From: an uncultured Bacilli bacterium
Lineage (GTDB): Bacteria > Bacillota_I > Bacilli_A > RF39 > UBA660
Direction of reading: 5' to 3'
Assembly (NCBI GenBank): GCA_934141615.1
Contig: CAKPCM010000012.1
Coordinates: 1 to 26,158, forward strand
Length of the DNA: 26,158 nucleotides
Of the stretch, positions 1 through 7,058 are shown piece after piece (position 1 is the stretch's first letter; each line of letters begins with the position of its first letter). A program made the translations under genes and the position numbers. A model generated the notes under the pieces. That model was not told where the DNA came from. It saw only the letters and a list, made by a program, of their open reading frames with translations, and did no database searches.

Positions 1-95
1 AATTTATATTCTAATAAAATTTACAATCCTGCATTTTAATATTTTTACTATAAATCCCCAAAACTCTTTACATTAACCAGTAGATACTATTAGCT

Positions 96-130
96 AAAAA
101 AGAAAATTTACCGATCATAAATTTTCTTTT
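96..130 (-). terminator. Rho-independent terminator of the phosphoesterase operon
   Basis: The arms at 98-110 and 118-130 form a perfect 13-bp stem with a 7-nt loop. On the minus strand it runs into a T-tract (the A-run at 96-101). The TGA stop of the upstream HD-domain gene lies in the loop, so the gene end and the terminator overlap. The stem is AT-rich but long. It marks the 3' end of the operon that starts near 5235. Confidence 0.8.
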
Positions 131-726
131 ATTTCTGGAAACAAATCATACAGATTATATCCAAGTAAATTATCGAAGTACATTTTCAATTTGTATGCTT
201 CTTTTATATGATAATGAGTATTTTTATATACTCCATGTCTTAAAAGCAAATCCATCATTCTTTTATCTAGTGTATATATTTTATCAGTACACATCAAATC
301 ACATAAATTAATTATTTTTTCATAAACTGTATATTCGTTTTTTATGTATTCTTTTATAAACTCATAGTTTTTATCACTTGAATCAGTATAATCCCTATCA
401 TTTGCTAAACAGTTGATATCATTATTTAAAAACGAATGCTTTATACATATACTTGCACAATCTTCATCATAGCCTAAAGACTTAATATAATTATAACCAT
501 CTATAGCGTGAGGTATTACTCCATCACCATTATTCCATCCATACCTTTTACCAATATCATGGATATAACCTAATACAATCGCAAAATCACTATCCAAATT
601 TAATTTGCCTGCTATAACGCCTGCTACATAACCTACGTTTTTAGAATGTTTTATCCATTTATCACTTGAAGTCTTACCGATATTTTCATTTAGTAAATCT
701 AAAGCTTCTTTACTTGTTAGTTTCAT
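115..726 (-). CDS. HD-domain phosphohydrolase (intact tandem copy)
   Basis: This 203-residue soluble protein belongs to the HD metal-dependent phosphohydrolase superfamily. The metal-site residues are visible in order: His27 in a WIKHS segment, His56-Asp57 in YIHDIGK, His73, and His97 in IKHS. A later Asp near residue 143, in NLCDLMC, could complete the site. The family hydrolyses phosphomonoester or phosphodiester bonds, often of nucleotides; the substrate here cannot be read from the sequence. The start is supported by an AAGGTG ribosome site 8 nt upstream. It is the last gene of a minus-strand operon and lies 15 nt after a frameshifted paralogue, with nearly the same C-terminus (YNLYDLFPEIK). 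The TGA stop falls inside the terminator loop. Confidence 0.85.
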   Translation of the reverse strand: MKLTSKEALDLLNENIGKTSSDKWIKHSKNVGYVAGVIAGKLNLDSDFAIVLGYIHDIGKRYGWNNGDGVIPHAIDGYNYIKSLGYDEDCASICIKHSFLNNDINCLANDRDYTDSSDKNYEFIKEYIKNEYTVYEKIINLCDLMCTDKIYTLDKRMMDLLLRHGVYKNTHYHIKEAYKLKMYFDNLLGYNLYDLFPEIKENL

Positions 727-741
727 AATTTAAGCACCTTC

Positions 742-1351
742 TTATAAATTATCTTTTATCTCTGGGAATAAATCATATAAATTATATCCAAGTAAATTAT
801 CAAAGTACTCTTTTAATTTATACGTTTCTTTTACGTGATATTGCGTATTAGAATATGCTCCCCTTCTAATCATAATATCTATTAATCTTTTATCTATAGT
901 AAAAACTTTACCACCTTGTGGACACATTAAATCACATAAATTTATTAGTTTTTCTTCCATAGTGTACGTATGATTTTTTATAAAATTTGCTAAAAACGGA
1001 TTGTTATCCGGATTTGGCACCCCTCCCGCAGTACAAATTAAATCATTATTTAAATACGAGTGAGTTAAACATATATTAGCATACTCTTCATCATATCCCT
1101 TATTTTTTAAATATTCATACCCCCCTCATAACATGTCCATGAGATTCTCCGTTATACTTACCAATATCATGCAAATAACCAAGCGTTATGGTTTTATCTA
1201 CGTCAACGTCATATCCTTTTTCTTTTAACGCTTTTGCTATAATACCTGCACTATCTCCAACACATAAACAGTGATCGATCCATCTGTCATCTGTCGCACT
1301 TTTTCTTTCAATTTCTAATAACTTTTTTGCTTCTTTACTTGTTAGTTTCAT
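742..1351 (-). pseudogene. HD-domain phosphohydrolase paralogue, frameshifted at a G6 run
   Basis: Two reading frames together encode a complete paralogue of the downstream HD protein. The first frame, from ATG at 1351 with AAGGAG 7 nt upstream, carries WIDH and YLHDIGK and stops at a TGA just after HVMRGV. The second frame continues exactly where the first breaks (YEYLKNKGYDE, then THS, then the conserved C-terminus). The break is at six consecutive G (plus-strand C 1120-1125). With five G the frame reads HVMRGYEYL, which aligns with HAIDGYNYI of the intact copy. No other damage is visible, so this may be a sequencing error, a phase-variable tract, a recent mutation or recoding. It overlaps the upstream GNAT-HAD gene by 17 nt. 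Confidence 0.8.
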
Positions 1352-2423
1352 AATCATACTCCTTTAATTCTTTATCATCTACGCTTATAGCTTTTATATT
1401 ATTTTGATTTAAAATTTCAACAACATCTTTTCTGTCATCTATAAATAAAATTTCATCTAGATTACAATTATTTATTCTTTGAATAACTTTTGTTCCTTTT
1501 ACCTTCAAATCTTGTGTTGATGTTGATATAACTTTTATATCATTACCATAATGCTTATTAACAAAACATTGCTTTGCTTTTAAATGGAATGTGAACTTCA
1601 TACCTGTTAAACAATACATTTTAATATTATGATTTCTTAAATTATTAATTAAATTATACAATGTTTTTGACTTCTTACAAACCTCAACTTTATCATAAAA
1701 CTCATTTGGATTAACGTATGCATTAAAATAAAAGTTTGTAAAATTCTCCTCTGTTTCATCACGTTGCTTACTAAAATCTTTATTTTTATGAATTGCTAAT
1801 GTATCATCAAAATCAAATATAACTACCTTAATTTTATTTAAATCTATTTTATTCATATTATCACTCCCTAATACAATATTATCAACGTTAAATTTTCTTT
1901 TAATTATTAACTTTATAAATTTAGACTTGGTCATATTAATATATCTTTTTCTTAAAACTTCCTTTGTTAAAGGGTAATCTTTATTAGTTGTTAATATTTC
2001 ATATTTTACATTATTATCAACAATAAATTTGTGGCTACTGAAAAAACCATTTTTTAAATAAAAATTTCTTCTTGAAAGTTTCTCATCGTTAACGTTTTTG
2101 TTAGCAAACTCAGTACATAACAATATGTTATTATGCTTTTTTCTTAAATCACTTAATATCATTGAACCATAGCCATTATTTCTCTTATTTACATCAACTG
2201 CAAAATACATAAGGTATGAAACATCATCATAATTTACGATATAATAAAAACCAATTAAATCGTTGTTATCAAATACAACGTTAAATTCTACATTTTTTTC
2301 TTTTGCACATTTTTCTAAAATTAAAAACGAAAATCTCTCATCTTTATCAAAAGAATTAATGTAAATATTTTTAATTTTCTTTTTATCTTTCACAAGAAAA
2401 TATGAAACGTATTTTAAAATCAT
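1335..2423 (-). CDS. GNAT acetyltransferase-HAD phosphatase fusion protein
   Basis: Residues 1-150 look like a GNAT N-acetyltransferase, with the acetyl-CoA loop RNNGYG at 81-86. Residues 198-350 are a HAD-like hydrolase, with the nucleophile motif VIFDFDDTL (Asp204, Asp206), a Thr motif near CLTGMK and the acidic motif LFIDDRKDVVEIL. I place the start at ATG 2423 because AGGAGG lies 11 nt upstream; an in-frame GTG four codons earlier sits inside that ribosome site. A second ribosome site and ATG occur in frame between the domains (residue 190), so the HAD part may also be made alone. The acetyl acceptor and the phosphate substrate are unknown. The SD overlaps the end of the upstream hydrolase gene, which suggests translational coupling. 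Confidence 0.75.
   Translation of the reverse strand: MILKYVSYFLVKDKKKIKNIYINSFDKDERFSFLILEKCAKEKNVEFNVVFDNNDLIGFYYIVNYDDVSYLMYFAVDVNKRNNGYGSMILSDLRKKHNNILLCTEFANKNVNDEKLSRRNFYLKNGFFSSHKFIVDNNVKYEILTTNKDYPLTKEVLRKRYINMTKSKFIKLIIKRKFNVDNIVLGSDNMNKIDLNKIKVVIFDFDDTLAIHKNKDFSKQRDETEENFTNFYFNAYVNPNEFYDKVEVCKKSKTLYNLINNLRNHNIKMYCLTGMKFTFHLKAKQCFVNKHYGNDIKVISTSTQDLKVKGTKVIQRINNCNLDEILFIDDRKDVVEILNQNNIKAISVDDKELKEYDYETNK
1854..1869 (-). promoter_or_regulatory. Internal ribosome binding site and ATG before the HAD domain
   Basis: On the minus strand AGGGAG is followed 7 nt later by an ATG that is in frame with the GNAT-HAD gene at residue 190, just before the HAD nucleophile motif. The spacing and strength match the ribosome sites of real genes here. 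It could yield a separate HAD protein of about 173 residues, or be a relic of two once-separate genes. Confidence 0.5.
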
Positions 2424-2441
2424 TTTTATGGTCACCTCCTG

Positions 2442-3206
2442 TCAGATAAAATCATACATAATTTTAGCAAGTATCGACGTACTTTTTCTATCGCCAGTTT
2501 TTTCTGGTGTATCATATATGGAAATACCAATAAAGTACATTTCACCATTTTTTTCAAAAATTCCAACATCACTATTTAAATAATCAAGCCCACCTGTTTT
2601 ATGAGCAAATTTAACATTTGGTATATATCTAGGGATTTGATTATTTATCTTTTGACCATATAACGTATTAATTGCAAAATTGCATAGTTCATTATTCAAA
2701 ATATCTTCATTTATCAAAATTTCAAAACACTTATTCATATCTACTAGTGTTGTATAGTTGTTTTTTCCATTTTTTATAGCCCTCCAATCATTCATGTATC
2801 TTTCTAATTTAGTATTATATAAGCCTATCTCTTTAATAAATTTATTAATATAATCAAATCCTAATAACTTAATTAGAATATTAGTAGATGTATTATCAGA
2901 AACAGTAATCATAAAGTAAATCAATTCTTTTACAGAATATTTATATTTACCTTTTTCAAAAACTTCATTATCATCTAATATATCGTCTTGACTTATAGTG
3001 ATTATTTTATCAAGACTTATATTACCATTTTTAACTTCATTTAATGTAGCTAACATTATAGGAACTTTAATTAAACTAGCAGATACAAAAACATTATTTT
3101 CATTATATCCAAAAATATCTTTATTACAATTAACTTTTTTTATTAATATATTTACTTTCTCTTTTTTCTCGATTTCACTTATAAAATCCTTTATATTGTC
3201 TAACAT
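2442..3206 (-). CDS. Class A beta-lactamase-fold serine hydrolase, no signal peptide
   Basis: The 254-residue protein has the three active-site motifs of the serine beta-lactamase/penicillin-binding fold: SLIK (Ser44, Lys47), SDN (103-105) and KTG (203-205). The Glu of the omega loop that deacylates penicillin in true class A enzymes is not evident in the expected segment (near ERYMNDWRA). It may therefore be a related peptidase or esterase rather than a resistance enzyme. There is no signal peptide or membrane segment, which is odd for a family that normally works outside the cell. The start chosen is ATG 3206, with AGAAAGG 8 nt upstream; a longer TTG-started version would begin at 3248. It lies inside an operon of phosphoesterases. 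Confidence 0.75.
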   Translation of the reverse strand: MLDNIKDFISEIEKKEKVNILIKKVNCNKDIFGYNENNVFVSASLIKVPIMLATLNEVKNGNISLDKIITISQDDILDDNEVFEKGKYKYSVKELIYFMITVSDNTSTNILIKLLGFDYINKFIKEIGLYNTKLERYMNDWRAIKNGKNNYTTLVDMNKCFEILINEDILNNELCNFAINTLYGQKINNQIPRYIPNVKFAHKTGGLDYLNSDVGIFEKNGEMYFIGISIYDTPEKTGDRKSTSILAKIMYDFI

Positions 3207-3268
3207 CTTTTTTGCCTTTCTAATTTCATTTATAATCCTTTGTAACAATTAATTTAATAACTTTCTTT

Positions 3269-3793
3269 TTATGTTTCAAATAATTTCATATCACAATTTT
3301 TAATACCCTTATCAAACATCTTACCATCACCTAGTCCGTTAAAGATAACTTCAAATGCTCTTGCAACACCTTTATGTGTAACAACTAAAACGTTTTGATA
3401 ATCATTTGTTTTTAATTCTTCAACAAAACTATTAACTCTATCTAAAAAGTCTTTAATTTCCTCACATCCATCATATTTTTCTTCATTATAATAATCCCAA
3501 TATCCTTCGCGGTTAATATTTGTTAAAGAGTTACCAATAAGTAAGCCAAAATCTCTTTCTTTTAATCTGTCATCAAAAATAATGTTTTTATTTTTAACAT
3601 TTATTATTTCTGCAGTACGTTTAGCTCTTATGAAAGGTGATGAAATAATAACATCATAATCAATGTTTTTAATTTTATCTTTTAATTTTTCTACCTGTTT
3701 TATTCCAATATCCGCAAGAGGTGTTTCTGGTGCATTATGTACTTTTAATAAATTTGCTAACGACTTACCATGTCTTATTACATATATCTTCAT
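3269..3793 (-). CDS. Histidine phosphatase family protein (phosphoglycerate mutase-like)
   Basis: This 174-residue soluble protein starts with the family's RHG signature (Arg7-His8-Gly9, in VIRHGKS); His8 is the phosphorylated residue. A second catalytic His lies in VVTHKGVARAF near residue 142, and a conserved-type segment SSPFIRAKRTAEII is present. Family members dephosphorylate small metabolites such as sugar phosphates, cobalamin precursors or nucleotides; the substrate cannot be told here. The ATG overlaps the stop region of the upstream nucleotidase-nucleoside hydrolase gene by 4 nt, so the two are probably translationally coupled and act in one pathway. Confidence 0.85.
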   Translation of the reverse strand: MKIYVIRHGKSLANLLKVHNAPETPLADIGIKQVEKLKDKIKNIDYDVIISSPFIRAKRTAEIINVKNKNIIFDDRLKERDFGLLIGNSLTNINREGYWDYYNEEKYDGCEEIKDFLDRVNSFVEELKTNDYQNVLVVTHKGVARAFEVIFNGLGDGKMFDKGIKNCDMKLFET

Positions 3794-5211
3794 TTATCTT
3801 CTCCTAACTTTTTAAGTAAATCTTCATATATTTTATCTCTATCTAATTTAGTAACAAAAGTTATCATACGTTTATTACTAGTAGGTTCATACGAAGTATC
3901 TTCTTTTATTATCGGGCAACAAACATCTTTTGTTTCAAACCAAGTTTTATTTATCATATAAGCAATAACAGATATATCCCAAACTACTCTTTCTTCTTGG
4001 ACTCCGTGATATCCATCATTGTAAAATCTATCTATCAAATAATTACATAATTTTGATTTATTTTCTATTTTATCTTTCAAAGTATTAACGTTTATCATAA
4101 GATTATTAACAACGTTATGGCAAGGAAGAATGGTTAATTTTACGTCCGAATCAAATACCGTTTTAACCGCCTTAACGTCCTGCCTAAAATTAAATTCTAG
4201 GTTATCTTTATAGTTAAGTTCATTTCCACCCAACCAAATAATTTCTATCCTATTAATTATTTTAGGTTCTTTTTTTATAGCAAGTGCAACATTTGTAATA
4301 GCACCTATTGCCATTATATAAGTCTTATCATTTTTTAGTGCTACTTCTATTATTTTATTAACCGCATCATTATCTTCGCCATATCCATTTTGCATATAAT
4401 CCATTGAGCCTTTAAACACTTTATTATGATAATCAAAATTAAGCCAATTACATATTTTTAAAATTTCTTTATAACTTAAGTTTTGTCCCTTTTTAACACT
4501 AACATTTTTTGACAAATGAGAAAATGGTGCAACCGTAATTGCTTCTATGTTAAATATATCCTTTGATTTTATTAAGTATGATAAGGCAAACTGATAATCG
4601 CATTCATTATACGTATCAGTATCTAATATTACGTTTACTTTTTTATTTGAAAGTTTATCATAGATTTCTTTCCAAGAACGTACTCTTTCAAATTCTTTTG
4701 CATCTCTATTATACAAAGTATCCATAATAATTGCTCTTAATCCAAAATTAGTTATATCTTTTAATATTCTTTTAGAATCATCTATCATAACATCTATATT
4801 ATATTTCAAACATATCTCTGTTTTAGAATGACTATCGTATGCATCAACTAAAAATAATTTATCATAATAAATATCATTTTCCTTAAGCCAGTTAACAGTC
4901 ATATTATAAGGATCACTATACTCTCCATTATCTCTTCCTGTTATAATGTATATTTCATTTCCTTCTTCTTTTAATTTTCTTATATACTTCCAGCAATCCT
5001 TTATCGGTTTAAAAAGTGATGCAAAATATTCTATATTATCTAAGTAAAACTTTCTTTCATATTCTTCATCCCAATCAAACGCATGTTTAATGTATACGTT
5101 TTTATTTACAATACCACGTCCACCAAGCATTTTATCGTGTTTCAAGTATTGCTCTTTAAGTACCTCATCAAAATTAGAAAGAACGTTATCTATGTCTACT
5201 CCTATTCTCAT
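3790..5211 (-). CDS. HAD 5'(3')-nucleotidase-like domain fused to a nucleoside hydrolase
   Basis: Residues 1-190 resemble cytosolic 5'(3')-deoxyribonucleotidases of the HAD superfamily: nucleophile motif GVDIDNVL (Asp6, Asp8), Thr motif YIITGRDN and acidic motif MIDDSKRIL. From about residue 193 a second domain resembles inosine-uridine nucleoside hydrolases: a DTDTYNECD metal motif (197-205), WLGGN, EFNFRQD, and a C-terminal WDISVI that supplies the late Asp. Together they could turn a nucleoside monophosphate into base, ribose and phosphate. The second Asp of the hydrolase DD pair, a Ca ligand in known enzymes, is Tyr206 here, so that domain may be altered or inactive. ATG 5211 has AGAGGT 7 nt upstream. 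It is the first gene of a six-cistron operon. Confidence 0.8.
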   Translation of the reverse strand: MRIGVDIDNVLSNFDEVLKEQYLKHDKMLGGRGIVNKNVYIKHAFDWDEEYERKFYLDNIEYFASLFKPIKDCWKYIRKLKEEGNEIYIITGRDNGEYSDPYNMTVNWLKENDIYYDKLFLVDAYDSHSKTEICLKYNIDVMIDDSKRILKDITNFGLRAIIMDTLYNRDAKEFERVRSWKEIYDKLSNKKVNVILDTDTYNECDYQFALSYLIKSKDIFNIEAITVAPFSHLSKNVSVKKGQNLSYKEILKICNWLNFDYHNKVFKGSMDYMQNGYGEDNDAVNKIIEVALKNDKTYIMAIGAITNVALAIKKEPKIINRIEIIWLGGNELNYKDNLEFNFRQDVKAVKTVFDSDVKLTILPCHNVVNNLMINVNTLKDKIENKSKLCNYLIDRFYNDGYHGVQEERVVWDISVIAYMINKTWFETKDVCCPIIKEDTSYEPTSNKRMITFVTKLDRDKIYEDLLKKLGEDK

Positions 5212-5229
5212 TTTATCTACCTCTTAATA

Positions 5230-5238
5230 ATTATAACA
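5230..5238 (-). promoter_or_regulatory. Extended -10 promoter of the phosphoesterase operon
   Basis: On the minus strand TGTTATAAT is a perfect extended -10 (TG-N-TATAAT). The hexamer 17 nt upstream, TTCTTT, is a poor -35 lying in the tail of the preceding terminator. The predicted transcript would start about 12 nt before the ATG at 5211, close to the ribosome binding site. Confidence 0.65.
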
Positions 5239-5247
5239 AAAACTAAC

Positions 5248-5286
5248 AAAAAAAAGAACTTTACCATCATATCAATGTAAAGTTCT
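5248..5286 (-). terminator. Terminator of the HAD-MATE unit
   Basis: A perfect 10-bp stem (5255-5264 with 5277-5286, AGAACTTTAC arms) has a 12-nt loop and is followed on the minus strand by seven T (5248-5254). It lies just after the stop of the membrane protein gene and 12 nt before the next -10 box. Confidence 0.85.
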
Positions 5287-5297
5287 AAAAATACAAG

Positions 5298-6467
5298 TTA
5301 CTTATTTAATGCGTTATTTTTATGTTTTTTACTTATTATGTTTAAAACAACAAATTGATAAAAACTAGATACTACTTGTCCTATTGCTGTACAATAAGGA
5401 GTATGTAATAGGGATAATAACATCCTACCTATGTTAGCCACAATTTTATTTATTGTTATTTTTGTTGGAGAATACTCTAAATTCAAATATGTCGTTTTTA
5501 AACTATATACTGGATATATTAAATAGTTAAATATTTCTGTACCTAAAACTATAAGTGTGATTACCAAATTTAGTTTATAATTATGGTAAAAAATCAAAAA
5601 CATAACAAATACACTAAATAGCAATAACATCAATAATTTATAAGCATTTTTCTTACTTTCTCTATAATTAAATTTTCCTTTTGCTATATCTATTTTAGCT
5701 ACCGTGTTAATCGAATCAAATACATCCCATTGAGTATCAGTTATTAATGCTACAAACGAAATTGCAAGAGTATATTTTTCACCATATGATGTTGCATTCG
5801 ATAGTCCAAATAAAAATATAATCAAAAAACATAAATTATGGAAAAAGTTTACAGAATCATATCTAATCCATTTTTTTATATTAAATTTAAAGTTAATTTT
5901 TTCTCTTTCCTTAATAACCAAATATATTGTAAATATCAAAATAGAAGTTAGTGTTAAAGAAATAATTATCATGCTATTTTTAAATAATAAAGCCGATAGA
6001 ATTAAAACCGTGAAGTTTAAAATATTAAATGAAAAAGAATAAATGTTTGCTAGCTTATTTTTTTCTTCATAATATAATTTTTCGATTATGGTTGAGTAAA
6101 TAAGTTGAATATAAAATTGCATTAGTGAATATATAGTAAATAATCTATAAGTAGATACATCCATATTCATAAATCTTATATAATTATCAACGTTAATAAT
6201 TATAAATCCATAAACAACAAAACCTAATATAATCGTTAAAAATATGCCGTTTCCAACAGCATATTTATCTTTATCCTTTTCTTTTGAAATGTTACTTCCT
6301 ATACTAAAAACCGATTTAAACAAACAAGTTATAAATTGTACAGGATATGTAATGGTAAAAACGTTAATTAAATTTTTGTCCACAATAATGCTTAATAAAA
6401 ACCAAGACAATATGGGAATAAATGATAATAACGCAGTATCAAAACTCACTCTTAATAATTTTTTCAT
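5298..6467 (-). CDS. MATE/flippase-like polytopic membrane protein
   Basis: The 389-residue protein is hydrophobic throughout, with roughly ten to twelve predicted membrane helices separated by short charged loops such as SKEKDKDKY and KEREKIN. The overall pattern resembles the MOP superfamily (MATE drug exporters and polysaccharide flippases), though it is shorter than a typical MATE protein of about 440-460 residues. I see no diagnostic catalytic motif, so the substrate is open: a drug, a lipid-linked sugar or another amphiphile. ATG 6467 follows AGGAGAAGGT closely. It lies 15 nt after a HAD phosphatase gene and shares its promoter; a terminator follows. Confidence 0.6.
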   Translation of the reverse strand: MKKLLRVSFDTALLSFIPILSWFLLSIIVDKNLINVFTITYPVQFITCLFKSVFSIGSNISKEKDKDKYAVGNGIFLTIILGFVVYGFIIINVDNYIRFMNMDVSTYRLFTIYSLMQFYIQLIYSTIIEKLYYEEKNKLANIYSFSFNILNFTVLILSALLFKNSMIIISLTLTSILIFTIYLVIKEREKINFKFNIKKWIRYDSVNFFHNLCFLIIFLFGLSNATSYGEKYTLAISFVALITDTQWDVFDSINTVAKIDIAKGKFNYRESKKNAYKLLMLLLFSVFVMFLIFYHNYKLNLVITLIVLGTEIFNYLIYPVYSLKTTYLNLEYSPTKITINKIVANIGRMLLSLLHTPYCTAIGQVVSSFYQFVVLNIISKKHKNNALNK

Positions 6468-6482
6468 ACCTTCTCCTAAAAA

Positions 6483-6953
6483 CTATTCTGTAAAAGAGCT
6501 TGGATGATAAGACTTTATTCCTAAAGACTCCGCTTTCCTTAAAACATCAATTCTATCATCTACAAATACCACATCTTTTATATCAATTTCATAATGTTTG
6601 CAACATTCAATTATTACTTCTGGCTTTAACAATGTAGAACATATAAAAAATACGTTTTCCATTTTTATACTTGGGTAGTGTTTTGATAACCATCTATACT
6701 TCTGATTTATTTCCGTATTTGTTGTAACTGCACCTAGAATAAATATTTTATTACTATCTAATTCGTTTATTATTCGCTGCATTGTTTTAAGTGGCCTTGC
6801 ATTATAATATAAATCGTTAAATAATAAATCTTCAAGCGATTGACATCCTAACTCAGAACATCCTCCACCATATAATTTATCATTATAGCGATATTCAGAT
6901 AAGGTACCATCAACATCAAAAAAAACATATTTATCTCTTAATTTTTCAATCAT
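6483..6953 (-). CDS. HAD-superfamily hydrolase
   Basis: A 156-residue protein with HAD signatures: FFDVDGTL (nucleophile Asp13 and Asp15) and a C-terminal acidic motif VVFVDDRIDVLRKA. The middle segment GAVTTNTEI stands where motif II is expected. An insert with GGGCSELGCQS follows the first motif and may form the cap. ATG 6953 is chosen over the longer frame start at 7028 because AGGAG lies 8-9 nt upstream. The enzyme probably dephosphorylates a small metabolite; the substrate is unknown. It is the first gene of a two-gene unit with the membrane protein. Confidence 0.8.
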   Translation of the reverse strand: MIEKLRDKYVFFDVDGTLSEYRYNDKLYGGGCSELGCQSLEDLLFNDLYYNARPLKTMQRIINELDSNKIFILGAVTTNTEINQKYRWLSKHYPSIKMENVFFICSTLLKPEVIIECCKHYEIDIKDVVFVDDRIDVLRKAESLGIKSYHPSSFTE

Positions 6954-6993
6954 ATTTATTACTCCTAATCTCGTTTTATTATTGCATATCATA

Positions 6994-7002
6994 ATTATAA
7001 CA
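6994..7002 (-). promoter_or_regulatory. Extended -10 promoter of the HAD-MATE unit
   Basis: Minus-strand TGTTATAAT, identical to the extended -10 at 5230-5238. The hexamer 17 nt upstream is TTCTTT, again the same as at the other promoter and unlike TTGACA. The predicted leader is about 34 nt. Confidence 0.6.
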
Positions 7003-7026
7003 AAAATATCTAAAAGAAAGAAATAC

Positions 7027-7042
7027 AAAAAATTAATTTTTT
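7027..7042 (-). terminator. Weak AT-only palindrome after dnaE
   Basis: A perfect palindrome of A and T only, six A then TTAA then six T, lies 16 nt after the dnaE stop. It could act as a weak terminator, but the lack of GC pairs and of a real loop makes this uncertain. Confidence 0.3.
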
Positions 7043-7058
7043 GGATTCTTTTAAACTT

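Noticed and set aside
1115..1135. Use of TGA as Trp (mycoplasma code) to explain the stop in the HD gene.
   Set aside because: Reading through the TGA meets a TAA a few codons later, and TGA is the true stop of several other genes while TGG encodes Trp.
115..5211. The left operon as a known antiphage system.
   Set aside because: No nucleotide cyclase, sensor, toxin or effector typical of named systems is present; the domains fit metabolism equally well.
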